DNA from: Euglena gracilis | Lineage: Eukaryota; Euglenida; Euglenophyceae; Euglenales | Assembly (NCBI GenBank): GCA_039621445.1 | Contig: CP154955.1 | Location: forward strand, 14,323,307-14,387,306 | DNA length: 64,000 bases | Direction of reading: 5' to 3' | In this document: positions 32,601 to 35,935 of the stretch, piece by piece | How positions within the stretch are numbered: position 1 is the stretch's first letter | How the letters are laid out: each line of letters begins with the position of its first letter | Notes under the pieces: generated by a model | The model's input: the letters and a program-made list of their open reading frames with translations, nothing else | Told to the model about the DNA's origin: nothing | Databases searched by the model: none | Made by a program: the position numbers and the translations under genes

Positions 32601-35385
32601 GGCAGTCCAGGAATCGCCAAACAGCCAGGGTGGTGGGTGGGGGGGTTCGACCACCCTTCTCCACCTCCCGGGTGGGGGCGGTTGACGCCTTCCCGTACAG
32701 CATTGGCCGGGTCGGTCGGCGGATGCCCCCGTTGTGTTCCAAAATCCTTCCTGCAGGTTTACACCCTGGGTGTGTCGAAACGGCCCCCCGGGCCTGAGCC
32801 CCAGATCGAGGTTTAGGATCCAGCCTGGGCTTAATGGTTTATGGATGTCTGTTTCTCTGCAACACTTCAGGCTTCTTAAAAAAAAACGTTCACCGGGGGA
32901 ATGATTGACGGGGGGAGATGTTTTCAACTCCTACTGGGTGCTTGAGTTTTGGGGTGTGGGAAATAATTATTGTGGAGCTCCTCTTCCATTTCACAGTCGA
33001 TCCTTCCCCTTCAAATAGGCCTTTACGGAGCCTTTTTTCCGGCGGGTGCAACCTTTCATTGTAAATCCCAAATGCCTTGCCTGTGCCTGATAAGAATCAC
33101 CATTTGGCCATTGACGGCCATTTTTCCCCCAGTGCTTGGTGTGGGGCCGATTTCAGACGTCCATATATGCCCCTCAATCACCTCCAGCACCTCCAATGAT
33201 GCTGGGGATGCTGGATGTTTAGAGGCAGACCCGGGGGTGGAGGGGTCGTGGGTGGGTTTTTGGATAAAAAAAAAGTGGTTGGGTGGGTTTCGGCCCGGGA
33301 GAACAAGTGCCCCGGCCCGGGTCACTTTGTAAACCTACAGTTCCGATGCTGGAGGTGCTGGGCCTAAGGCCAGGGCTGTACGGGAATCCCCAATGTGTGG
33401 TGGGTGGGTTTGACCCCTCCCACCCCCCATCCTGTATTATCCGGGTGTTATCCGGGGCGCCAACCTTGGTCAAAGTTTTCCTTCAGGCCCGAGGGAGGTT
33501 TCCTTTGGGCGGTGCCATGGTGGGTGGGGAGGGGGGTCGACCCCCCCAGGCCTTCCCATACAGCCCTGCCCAAGGGCAATGGTTTCCCACAGGTGGTTGC
33601 CCCCCCCTTATCCAGGTGGCCCCAACCCCCCCCCCCCCCGGTGGCAATGGCCGGTCCGGCGGGCCGCTGCCCCCGGAGGACGTCTCCGGCCGCGCGGCCA
33701 ACCCCTTCCTCTGCGACGTGACGGTGGCGGTGCCGGTGCCCTCCGCCGACCCGCTGCCAGGGCGGCGCTGAAGCTGGAGGGCAGCCCATCCCCCGGGTGG
33801 GGGTCCAGGCAGCCAGCAGCCTTTTGCCCGCCCCCCCCCCCCAATGAGTTTCGCAGTAGGGGCACCATGGGTGGAAACTTGAACGAGATAAATTTTTGTG
33901 AGAATAACTCTGGTCGAAGTTTGTCTAGGATTTTTCCTAGCAAGAATAAGAAAAAATACATTCCCTCCAGTGAACGCTCAAAAAATTCTTCAGCGCTTGG
34001 CGCTTGTGGAATAGACTTTTTTTTGCAAATCACCTGTTCAAATGTGGATGATCCAAAATGAAAGAATGTATTCTTTGCTTTTTTTTGCGATTTTGGATTT
34101 TAGGATTTTACCAAGTTTTGAACGTTGTATTGATGAAAGCCTTGTAATTTTGATTCTGATGGTTTTTTCTGAGAAATGGATTCACGAGATTTGTCCGTCC
34201 ACAATTTTTCCCAGCCGTTTTAAGAGGGCATCCAGAATTTTTCCCGGCTTTTTTAGGGATTCGTCCAAAATTTTTCCCAGCAGAATTTTTCCTGTCAGCA
34301 ATTGTTCAGGGTCAGATTTCCCCCCATTAATTATTTGTTCACCCCCAGATTTTGTGGGCGGTACCCAACCCCCAGCCCATGGGGTTGGTGTGTGCACACT
34401 GGCACGCGGCTGCCCCACACAGAAGTGTCCCGGCCAGGTCTGCAGCCCAGGACTGCCCACCCCAAATTAACCACCTCACCCCCTTGCCCAAGCTGGGCTT
34501 GGAGAGGCATACAGGAGGGGCCAAAAATCACAAAGTTTGGGTCTTATAAAACCAATTTCAATTTTTCACAGCGCTACCCCGCCTTTGAACAACGTTTGAA
34601 GAGAGCCCCTGCCAGCATAGGCTGAGAGGGCTGTGACTTGGTCAAGATGATCATCGTGAGCGCTTTTAGGCCATTTAGGTCAAGGTGAACAGTTTGGCCA
34701 TTTTCAGCCCAAACTGATCAGCTTGACCAAGTCACAGCCCTTTCAACCTGCTGAGTTTGGCATGGCATGGGAGAGAAATCACAAAATATGCCTCTCGTGA
34801 GACCGACCTCAATTCTCCACAGCGCCTTGCAGCAGACCTGGGTTGGGGCACTGCTGCGTGGGGCAGGGGCGCAGTGTGCACACACCATCACCAACCCCAT
34901 GGGCTGGCAGAGGATTTGGGCTGGGGGCTGGGTACCGCCCACAAAATTTGGGTGTGTACAAATAATTAATGCCCGTACTATGTTGTATTTATTTTGCATC
35001 CACCCGAAGTATTCTCGACTGGCGGAGGTGCAAAAGCGGGCCAATTTTTTTATCGGTTGTATTTTTGGGGACATTTCTGAAGTTTCGATTTTTTGATCCC
35101 CAACTGGGCCCAGTTCCAGCCAGGGGACTTCCATGGGGGGGTCAACCAGCAGTCTTTTTCCTGCGAGCCCCAATTTCCCCAGCTCTGAGCTGGCCAACCC
35201 CTGGGGGGGGGGGTCCTTGAGCGACGCCCTGTCTGCAGCGTCTTCGGCGCAAGGTGCTTCGGGCAGTGGGGACTGGCCCGACCCGGCCCGCCACCCAGGA
35301 CGGCGCCGCGTGGGCCGTGCTGCGGGCCCTGGAGGCGTGCTTCGACCTCGGCCCGCCGCCGACGCCCGGCGCGCCGCTCGGCTGA
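290..35385 (+). CDS. Gene A: multi-exon ankyrin-repeat protein, 5' end beyond window
   Basis: Spliced gene model built from the exons listed separately. Seen: more than 30 exons whose frames and splice phases join without conflict, giving roughly 1,150 residues, mostly with strong G/C third-position bias. Order: N-terminal segment, half ankyrin repeat, seven 66-residue ankyrin modules (about 14.5 repeats), a middle region without a recognised domain, then a basic Arg/Ala/Pro-rich C-terminus ending at TGA 35383-35385. Ankyrin arrays are protein-binding scaffolds; no enzymatic domain is visible, so the partner is unknown. About a dozen introns are nonconventional (CAG at +4 to +6, CTG at -8 to -6), the others GT-AG. 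The first exon opens after an acceptor, so the start codon lies upstream. A donor at 35317 could instead join this gene to the kinase exon at 35958. Ankyrin identity is very secure; the extent of the gene is inferred. Confidence 0.7.
453..1162 (+). other. Intron (GT-AG)
   Basis: Non-coding stretch with long G runs (677-780) and a MITE-like tip sequence at 465-480. No exon or RNA gene is visible. Confidence 0.5.
1163..1185 (+). CDS. Gene A microexon (VYDTVCPQ)
   Basis: Twenty-three nt between acceptor GGCTGCAG and donor GTGTGCGC. It starts with 2 nt that complete the phase-1 codon of exon 290-452 and ends in phase 0, exactly what the next exon at 3998 needs. The joined product reads FGAP-VYDTVCPQ-GGCNDLL. 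Called only because length and both phases fit; without transcripts a chance match is possible. Confidence 0.45.
1865..2975. repeat. Dispersed repeat A, copy 1
   Basis: Shares long near-identical blocks with 41878-43331, including GTAAGAGCGAAGCTTACC, GGATTATCACCATGATCCCG and GGTGGGTGCGCGCT. Both copies contain tandem subrepeats of roughly 150-180 bp built on CCCATTGACTTTGGGTCAAA and GACCCGGAAAAACTG. The left end of this copy is degraded; the right end keeps AAGAGCTCAGC. Probably a non-autonomous transposon; no protein-coding remnant was recognised. Confidence 0.7.
3044..3682. mobile_element. TIR element, short copy (ATGGCACAAAGTGGGG ends)
   Basis: Left end ATGGCACAAAGTGGGGCCCC; right end is its inverted form GGGGCCCCACTTTGTGCAAT, 639 bp apart. 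The same termini bound 41835-43956. The interior is a CCCTCACCCA minisatellite, unique sequence and a C-rich tract. No convincing target duplication is seen in the flanks. No transposase. Confidence 0.65.
3057..3256. repeat. Minisatellite (CCCTCACCCA)n
   Basis: About 200 bp of near-perfect ACCCACCCCTC repeats. Proline/histidine frames across it are artefacts. Confidence 0.9.
3998..4066 (+). CDS. Gene A exon: ankyrin half-repeat
   Basis: Acceptor TCCCACAG, donor GTATTTCC. Twenty-three codons starting GGCNDLLRAACANHVGCVEL and ending LLK. It aligns position for position with the last 23 residues of every later module (consensus ...TPLxxAAxNNxxxCVxxLLK), so it caps the ankyrin array. Phase 0 at both ends. 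Confidence 0.85.
4067..4745 (+). other. Intron (GT-AG)
   Basis: Non-coding: G/C homopolymer tracts (4140-4300), a (TTTA)/(TTCA) tract at 4405-4490 and AT-rich sequence to 4660. Confidence 0.6.
4746..4892 (+). CDS. Gene A exon: ankyrin module 1, part 1
   Basis: Acceptor CCCACGCAG. Codons read GAANLNQRDVDGATPLFIAS, then EKGHTDVAAMLVKAGADLDL and PRDDGFTPL: a full ankyrin repeat plus the start of the next. It ends in phase 0 at a nonconventional boundary (CCCCAG follows, CAG at +4 to +6). With exon 5357-5407 it totals exactly 198 nt. Confidence 0.92.
4893..5356 (+). other. Nonconventional intron (CAG/CTG ends)
   Basis: Begins CCCCAGGGCTTGG and ends AAGCCCTGCCCTC. CAG is at +4 to +6, CTG at -8 to -6, and CAGGGCTT pairs with AAGCCCTG. 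No GT-AG. The eight bases before CAG and after CTG match at 5 of 8. Interior 4970-5205 is a GTGC/TGCG array. Confidence 0.85.
4970..5205. repeat. (GTGC)n / (GTGT)n array
   Basis: Alternating purine-pyrimidine GTGCGTGTGC repeats, mostly inside the nonconventional intron. Long Cys/Val and His/Arg/Thr frames on both strands are artefacts. Confidence 0.95.
5357..5407 (+). CDS. Gene A exon: ankyrin module 1, part 2
   Basis: Seventeen codons, IIAAKNNQLQCVQLLCE, completing the second repeat of module 1 (…GFTPL+IIAAKNN…). Preceded by a nonconventional intron end, followed by donor GTGTCG. The join is fixed by ankyrin register, phase and the CAG/CTG rule together. Confidence 0.9.
5408..5973 (+). other. 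Intron (GT-AG)
   Basis: Moderately AT-rich, with a TATAC-type tract at 5790-5945 and acceptor TTCCCTCAG. No exon seen. Confidence 0.6.
5974..6010 (+). CDS. Gene A exon: ankyrin module 2, part 1
   Basis: Starts AGANVQLRAGAG after acceptor TTCCCTCAG, matching AGANVQHR of module 3. The 198-nt module rule puts the junction within 3 nt of 6009-6012 and 7122-7125. The exact boundary is not resolved because the CAG/CTG signals are degenerate here. Confidence 0.7.
6011..7123 (+). other. Intron, atypical ends, with TGTTG satellite
   Basis: Boundaries inferred from ankyrin register to within 3 nt; the 3' end has TTG at -8 to -6 in place of CTG. About 0.7 kb (6335-7050) is a TGTTG/TGTGT/TGCGT array. 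Confidence 0.55.
6335..7050. repeat. TGTGTTGTGTTGCGT satellite
   Basis: About 715 bp of 5-mer-based repeats (GTTGT, GTTGC, GTCGT variants). Open frames of 280-390 codons (Cys/Val/Leu on +, Thr/Gln/His on -) arise only from the repeat and are not genes. Confidence 0.95.
7124..7284 (+). CDS. Gene A exon: ankyrin module 2, part 2
   Basis: TALYYACFEGYSGVTQALLH continues with NAAVDTARSDGFSPLMSAVY and NNQLACVTQLLK, then donor GTGTCACC. One and a half ankyrin repeats in correct register; with 5974-6010 the module totals 198 nt. The 5' limit is uncertain by up to 3 nt. Confidence 0.85.
7285..8407 (+). other. Intron (GT-AG)
   Basis: AT-rich 1.1 kb with acceptor TGGCTGCCGCAG. Short frames on both strands lack exon-like codon use. 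No feature recognised. Confidence 0.55.
8408..8431 (+). CDS. Gene A microexon: ankyrin module 3, part 1
   Basis: Eight codons, AGANVQHR, after acceptor GCCGCAG. It ends at a nonconventional boundary. Joined to 8948 it reads AGANVQHRDGNGDTALHW, the standard ankyrin register. Confidence 0.88.
8432..8947 (+). other. Nonconventional intron with target-site-like repeat
   Basis: Starts GACCAG (CAG at +4 to +6), ends CTGGCCGG (CTG at -8 to -6). The hexamer CGGGAC lies at both junctions (8429-8434 and 8945-8950). The 8 nt before CAG and after CTG match at 6 of 8. Ankyrin register and phase fix the excision. Confidence 0.88.
8948..9121 (+). CDS. Gene A exon: ankyrin module 3, part 2
   Basis: Fifty-eight codons beginning DGNGDTALHWACFEGHQAPL and ending HLDCVNRLLQ, then donor GTCGGG. 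Together with 8408-8431 it gives 198 nt, two complete ankyrin repeats. Very high G/C at third positions. Confidence 0.93.
9122..11029 (+). other. Intron (GT-AG)
   Basis: 1.9 kb; the middle (9200-10500) is AT-rich with no recognised gene. At 10644-10880 it carries a copy of the dispersed family D that also forms intron 62575-62845. Confidence 0.6.
10644..10880. repeat. Dispersed family D copy
   Basis: Starts CAGGGGTTTTTTTTGTC, contains GGGATATACTTTTCGGTGCC and CTATTTTTAGCA, and ends near CTTAAACAAACTTCTGG. The same order occurs at about 20770-21060 and in nonconventional intron 62575-62845. Confidence 0.7.
11030..11190 (+). CDS. Gene A exon: ankyrin module 4, part 1
   Basis: Acceptor CCTCCGCAG. 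AKANVNHRGGSGSTALHSAC continues through EGHAAVVRRLLQAGAEADPK to GVTPLMVAAD. The 3' boundary lies within a 2-nt ambiguity (11189-11191). With 11560-11596 the module is 198 nt. Confidence 0.9.
11191..11559 (+). other. Nonconventional intron
   Basis: No GT-AG. CTG is at -8 to -6. GGGCTG occurs just inside both ends (11192-11197, 11549-11554), and CTGCCTG near the left pairs with CAGGCAG near the right. Excision restores MVAAD-NNFPDCVQ in ankyrin register. Confidence 0.75.
11560..11596 (+). CDS. Gene A exon: ankyrin module 4, part 2
   Basis: Twelve codons NNFPDCVQALAD plus one shared base, then donor GTGTGT. Completes module 4 at 198 nt. The last residues ALAD replace the usual LLK. Confidence 0.82.
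11597..14496 (+). other. Intron (GT-AG)
   Basis: 2.9 kb. Contains AT-rich sequence (12200-13350) and G/C-tract blocks (13500-14350) with repeated GGGCAGGCACCCC-type motifs. Acceptor ACTCTGCAG. No exon detected. Confidence 0.55.
14497..14591 (+). CDS. Gene A exon: ankyrin module 5, part 1
   Basis: GKADLNLRDDDGDSALHYAC then LKGHGNIVALLL, ending in phase 2 (CT). The next six bases are GCCCAG, so CAG is at +4 to +6. Joining to 15070 (G AAG GCC GGG) makes LLLKAGANAQ in perfect register. Confidence 0.92.
14592..15069 (+). other. Nonconventional intron
   Basis: Starts GCCCAG, ends CTGCCGGG: both CAG (+4 to +6) and CTG (-8 to -6) are present. No GT-AG. Flanking 8-mers no longer match, so this copy looks old. 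Confidence 0.88.
15070..15172 (+). CDS. Gene A exon: ankyrin module 5, part 2
   Basis: KAGANAQSQREDGATPLIIA then AENNFRECVPQLLK, donor GTGTGCCG. 95+103=198 nt with the previous exon. A canonical ankyrin repeat. Confidence 0.93.
15173..15949 (+). other. Intron (GT-AG) hosting an intact MITE
   Basis: Almost entirely occupied by the element at 15228-15867. Acceptor CTTCCCCAG. Confidence 0.7.
15228..15867. mobile_element. MITE with CAGGGCAG TIRs and perfect 8-bp duplication
   Basis: Left tip CAGGGCAGAACGGGAA, right tip TTCCCATTCTGCCCTG (15 of 16 complementary). Flanked by CCCACCTG on the left (15220-15227) and CCCACCTG on the right (15868-15875). Interior has palindromic GGGGGTCGACCCCCC blocks. 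No coding capacity. It sits inside a GT-AG intron, so it need not be spliced itself. Confidence 0.88.
15950..16047 (+). CDS. Gene A exon: ankyrin module 6, part 1
   Basis: AGADLHHSDASGCTALHLAA then RGCLSKAMAGIQQ. Less regular than the other repeats (the usual GH turn is missing), and it ends one base before a nonconventional boundary. Length (98 nt) is set by the 198-nt module rule. Confidence 0.72.
16048..16278 (+). other. Nonconventional intron
   Basis: CTG is at -8 to -6 (16271-16273); the 5' signal is weak (ATG in place of CAG). Boundaries chosen from module length and phase. It contains GGCCACTTTTTGGGTCAGTG, repeated in the next intron. Confidence 0.6.
16279..16297 (+). CDS. Gene A microexon: ankyrin module 6, part 2
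   Basis: Nineteen nt encoding AGANFA between CTG+5 on the left and TCCCAG (CAG at +4 to +6) on the right. Aligns with AGAN at the start of the second repeat of other modules. Confidence 0.65.
16298..16676 (+). other. Nonconventional intron
   Basis: Begins TCCCAG; the 3' end has CCG at -8 to -6. Contains a TG tract (16432-16460) and extreme G/C tracts. Confidence 0.6.
16677..16757 (+). CDS. Gene A exon: ankyrin module 6, part 3
   Basis: HGPREGATPLMFAAQKNHPE then CVRLLLQ, donor GTCCGC. 98+19+81=198 nt. The ankyrin core is unmistakable; the first two or three codons are set by module length. Confidence 0.85.
16758..17531 (+). other. Intron (GT-AG)
   Basis: Contains a (TGTGCAATTT)n tract at 16860-16990 and otherwise unremarkable sequence; acceptor GCCCGCAG. 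Confidence 0.6.
17532..17729 (+). CDS. Gene A exon: ankyrin module 7, undivided
   Basis: One uninterrupted 198-nt exon, GSANVLGRDNAGDTALHMAC through EGKADINAERSNGATPMMIA to LVELLKQ, donor GTCACG. This is the ancestral module form: no nonconventional intron inside. It is the last ankyrin module; the second repeat is slightly diverged (RLEHPQL). Confidence 0.93.
17730..19684 (+). other. Intron (GT-AG)
   Basis: TG tract at 17740-17830, AT-rich to 18280, then GC-richer 18400-18800. Frames in 18288-18899 are open but have no supported boundaries, so no exon is called there. Acceptor TCCCTGCAG. Confidence 0.5.
19685..19730 (+). CDS. Gene A exon: post-ankyrin region 1
   Basis: VLRDVRSSFHSEREL plus one base, donor GTGGCC. 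Starts phase 0 (as the ankyrin exon ended) and ends phase 1, matching the 2-nt start of 21145. Family unknown. Confidence 0.6.
20131..20377. mobile_element. Foldback element with long inverted repeats
   Basis: Left arm ATGGCAGCTCCCAACTATAT..., right arm ...AGAGTTGGGAGCTGCCAT. The inner arms TAGTTGGATCAGGG and CCCTGATCCAACT also pair. The interior has short GTTAGGAGTTAG-type repeats. No coding content. Confidence 0.7.
20770..21060. repeat. Dispersed family D copy
   Basis: Shares GGATATATTTTTCGGCGCC, CTATTTTTAGCATTTTTCG and CTTAAACAAC-type blocks with 10644-10880 and intron 62575-62845, in the same order. Confidence 0.65.
21145..21192 (+). CDS. Gene A exon: post-ankyrin region 2
   Basis: Acceptor CCCTCAG, donor GTGTGT. 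Joined codons give HRYAARVTLFPYMAEES with both phases satisfied (2 nt in, 1 nt out). Not recognised. Confidence 0.62.
21193..22292 (+). other. Intron (GT-AG)
   Basis: AT-richer; CTT tract at 21358-21382. A frame at 21895-21970 (WIRRRHPGDDLNKSTRFWAS) is open but phase-incompatible with the neighbouring exons. Confidence 0.5.
22293..22360 (+). CDS. Gene A exon: post-ankyrin region 3
   Basis: LEEAYHHLQTTLGDPSAYHW then MQ, between TCTTCAACAG and GTTGTC. The 2-nt start completes the Ser codon of the previous exon. Well-formed splice sites and a protein-like composition. Confidence 0.7.
22381..22448. repeat. (CA)n microsatellite
   Basis: About 68 bp of CACACA just downstream of the exon at 22293-22360. 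Confidence 0.95.
22553..22646 (+). CDS. Gene A exon: post-ankyrin region 4 (tentative)
   Basis: PAPSKSDHLNSGRVFEFWCM then FLEKQPPKASL after acceptor ACGATGCAG. The end at 22646 is chosen because AAGCCAG follows (CAG at +4 to +6) and the phase then fits the next exon. An open TAA-terminated frame without this splice is the alternative. Confidence 0.45.
22647..23601 (+). other. Intron, type uncertain
   Basis: AT-rich with TTTTCGCATTTT-type repetition (22850-23180). The right end may be nonconventional (TTG near -8) or simply CAG at 23601. Confidence 0.45.
23602..23699 (+). CDS. Gene A exon: post-ankyrin region 5
   Basis: LLARLAALVGEPPVAVPLQD then GTDQVSDEGVLL, acceptor CCCGTCAG, donor GTCACA. 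Moderately GC-rich coding-like frame; ends phase 0. Confidence 0.65.
23893..24053 (+). CDS. Gene A exon: post-ankyrin region 6
   Basis: SQVSRLSLGSFCPVEKMPTH, HHSHAAAPTGEPPCDDWEAA, RPFLMEKRAGLSL; donor GTAGTC, phase 2. Acceptor TCAACAG chosen for phase; starts at 23941 or 23969 are alternatives. Confidence 0.5.
24084..24121 (+). CDS. Gene A microexon
   Basis: Thirty-eight nt, reading SLTCGVCDLPGPR across its junctions. 1-nt start and 1-nt end agree with both neighbours. CAG acceptor and GTGGAC donor. CxxC could bind metal but stands alone. Confidence 0.45.
24122..24631 (+). other. Intron (GT-AG)
   Basis: Non-coding with CAGCTCCTACCC/GGGGGG repeats (24505-24590); acceptor TATTTTCAG. Confidence 0.5.
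24632..24775 (+). CDS. Gene A exon: basic region 1
   Basis: NGPKWTMVRLAVSGPRRPEP, RLERQNWRARLRTLCLDRGY, RVAVDVR. Ends phase 1 (C) at a nonconventional boundary. Strong G/C third-position bias. No family recognised. Confidence 0.8.
24776..26222 (+). other. Nonconventional intron carrying an 82-codon ORF
   Basis: Starts ACACAG, ends CTGGCGGC. The tips CAGACC and GGTCTG pair. The 8-mers before CAG (GCGGCACA) and after CTG (GCGGCACC) match at 7 of 8. ATGTATCAC minisatellites lie just inside both ends (24796-24966, 26124-26200). Excision restores VRHRRAA in frame. Confidence 0.87.
25556..25804 (+). CDS. Intron-embedded ORF, 82 aa, unknown
   Basis: ATG 25556 to TAG 25802-25804. Begins MTVTLPTRKGNRHQF; the rest includes WKNGQDWLHFEHPVAWFL, KETFGFITIEDMARMAIPAG and RHLMEDVKGQL. 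The spacing of Trp, Phe and the terminal IPAGVRHLMEDVK is faintly SAM-domain-like, but I would not assign it. Composition is less GC-biased than the host exons. It lies inside a nonconventional intron, so it is probably element-borne or an independent relic. Confidence 0.5.
   Translation: MTVTLPTRKGNRHQFRMEWKNGQDWLHFEHPVAWFLQKEGFDSKETFGFITIEDMARMAIPAGVRHLMEDVKGQLAASSSTV
26223..26295 (+). CDS. Gene A exon: basic region 2
   Basis: Reads HRRAAAPVAARYAVWDAAGR then GVVLG. Bounded by nonconventional introns on both sides; phases 2-in and 2-out agree with the neighbours. Confidence 0.82.
26296..28612 (+). other. Nonconventional intron hosting a 1.74-kb element
   Basis: Starts GGCCAGGGGTG, ends CACCCCTGCGGCC. 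CAGGGGTG pairs with CACCCCTG. CAG at +4, CTG at -8. Contains the element 26816-28553. Confidence 0.85.
26816..28553. mobile_element. TIR element with 6-bp duplication
   Basis: Left end CCAAGCACCTATAG, right end CTATAGGTGCTTGG (perfect inverted repeat), flanked by CCAGGG at 26810-26815 and 28554-28559. CCTAAAATGG minisatellites lie just inside both ends (26830-26945, 28450-28525). AT-rich interior without a recognisable transposase. Confidence 0.82.
28613..28688 (+). CDS. Gene A exon: basic region 3
   Basis: ARSSGAAGLRKTLTWLAFRV then WVCLQ, donor GTGTGC. The left side is a nonconventional junction. TLTWLAFRVWVCL is hydrophobic, possibly a buried helix. Confidence 0.8.
28689..29004 (+). other. 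Intron (GT-AG)
   Basis: Contains GGCCTGTTGGCC-type repeats (28730-28830) and a TA tract (28874-28930); acceptor CCACCACAG. Confidence 0.65.
29005..29115 (+). CDS. Gene A exon: acidic helix
   Basis: DSPDDGYFRVANGDLEAEDC then LRDLQAEVAQQFLEAQE, donor GTTGTT. Phase 0 both ends. Acidic and probably helical. Confidence 0.83.
29116..30027 (+). other. Intron (GT-AG)
   Basis: Contains (GGGT)n at 29560-29606, (GT)n at 29620-29647 and GGGCAGGCACCC-type blocks (29870-29930). Acceptor CCTTCGCAG. Confidence 0.65.
30028..30231 (+). CDS. Gene A exon: basic region 4
   Basis: PFAAAWAAERAGLAPPEVAV, AEYTAAAAPPSRWAVVRAPD, KDVAAERRTAWWRQLRLDRR, HRRRERQR; donor GTCGCC. Very GC-rich. Arg-rich end could bind nucleic acid or act as a localisation signal (inference). 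Confidence 0.82.
30232..31293 (+). other. Intron (GT-AG)
   Basis: About 1.1 kb, mixed composition, no repeat family recognised; acceptor CGCCAAACAG. Confidence 0.6.
31294..31491 (+). CDS. Gene A exon: Arg-rich then Pro/Ala-rich
   Basis: HVPLKVLTLRRRRRRYRQRR, then RQRLRQERALARAEAEAEAV and a Pro/Ala segment ending GPDVPRR; donor GTGTGC. Polybasic helix followed by a disordered stretch. Confidence 0.82.
31740..31870 (+). CDS. Gene A exon: disordered region
   Basis: TRHPDSTADESRNKEASKAA, PPAAVVLPPRCPRRSPSRRC, PMH. Acceptor ACCCATAG, donor GTGCGC, phase 2. A second frame is also open over part of it; this one is chosen by phase and composition. Confidence 0.55.
32169..32214 (+). CDS. Gene A exon: short
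   Basis: Reads SVALDDGAGRPFVVPG from acceptor GGGCGCAG (1 nt completes AG|C). Ends before GGACAG (CAG at +4 to +6). Confidence 0.75.
32215..32482 (+). other. Nonconventional intron, member of the CAGGGC MITE family
   Basis: Starts GGACAGGGCACGACGGGAAT and ends GGCCTTCCCGTACTGCACTG plus CCGGC. The tip sequences match the free MITE at 15228-15867, and the interior has the same GGGGGTCGACCCCC palindrome. CAG at +4, CTG at -8. This intron is sequence-related to an intact transposon copy. Confidence 0.88.
32483..32565 (+). CDS. Gene A exon: helical segment
   Basis: APEAAGALAALEHRLRSAGL then PAPFVELT, phase 2 end. Both junctions are nonconventional, both with exact CAG or CTG positions. Confidence 0.82.
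32566..33674 (+). other. Nonconventional intron
   Basis: Starts GGCCAGCGGC, ends GCCGCTGCCCCC; CAGCGGC pairs with GCCGCTG. Contains a MITE copy (33371-33568) and a partial one near 32610-32710. Confidence 0.85.
33371..33568. mobile_element. CAGGGC MITE, 198-bp copy
   Basis: Tips CAGGGCTGTACGGGAA and TTCCCATACAGCCCTG (15 of 16 complementary). Flanking 8-mers CCTAAGGC and CCCAAGGG match at 6 of 8, consistent with an aged duplication. Confidence 0.75.
33675..33754 (+). CDS. Gene A exon: short
   Basis: EDVSGRAANPFLCDVTVAVP then VPSADP plus one base. Flanked by nonconventional introns; CTGCCCCC precedes, TGCCAG follows. Confidence 0.82.
33755..35236 (+). other. Nonconventional intron
   Basis: Starts TGCCAGGGCGGCG, ends GACGCCCTGTCTGC; CAGGGCG pairs with CGCCCTG. 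The 8-mers beside the tips match at 5 of 8. Interior includes two related blocks (34340-34470 and 34820-34960) with CAGCCCATGGGGTTGG-like sequence in opposite orientations. Confidence 0.82.
35237..35385 (+). CDS. Gene A terminal exon
   Basis: Reads RLRRKVLRAVGTGPTRPATQ, DGAAWAVLRALEACFDLGPP, PTPGAPLG and TGA (35383-35385). The start follows CTG+5 (35229-35236) and phase 2 agrees with the previous exon. If the donor at 35317 (GCC|GTGCTG) is used instead, the gene would continue into the kinase at 35958. Confidence 0.7.
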
Positions 35386-35935
35386 CGTATCCTGGCCGCC
35401 ACCGACGTTTGGTTTCCTGCCGCCCCATCCTCTGGCCCGCTTTGTATAAGTCCCGCCCCGCGAACGAGAAGGCAAAGCCGAGAATAGTGCCGGGACCGTT
35501 GCCCCGGTTGCGGATAGCCTGTGAGCCCTCTGGGCACTCCCTGCCTGGCGGTGTGATGGAATGGCACGGTCTGGGCAGAGTGATAGGAATCCATTCGGAT
35601 TCTCCCCATCTTTCATTCTCCCATTGTGGCAGCTGAGAATTGACAAAAGAACCACCAAAATGCCTTTTTTGCTGATTTGAGAAATTTGATTGCCATTTCG
35701 TCAACAGAGTTCATGAAAACCAGATTTTTTACCCATTGTCTCCGGAAAGGAGAAGTTTCTCCATTTTCCCCCTTCAATTAAAATCAACACTTTTTATTTG
35801 AACTGCGATCCTAATAATTTTAAGGATAAACCACCATTTATCATCGTTTCTGATGCTTGTTTGGAAATGTGTATCCCCCCCAAAGCCTTGATTGTGTCCG
35901 AGTTCGCCAGGATGTCAGAATGCAGATTCCTCGAT
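35386..35935 (+). other. Putative intergenic region
   Basis: 550 bp between the stop of gene A and the presumed start of the kinase. No promoter or polyadenylation signal can be named. If euglenid trans-splicing applies, AATGCAG (35922-35928), seven to eight bases before the ATG, is a candidate spliced-leader acceptor. Confidence 0.4.

Noticed and set aside
290-35385. Dinoflagellate origin
   Set aside because: Dinoflagellate introns often use GC or GA donors but keep AG acceptors; the CAG+4/CTG-8 introns with paired ends fit euglenids better.
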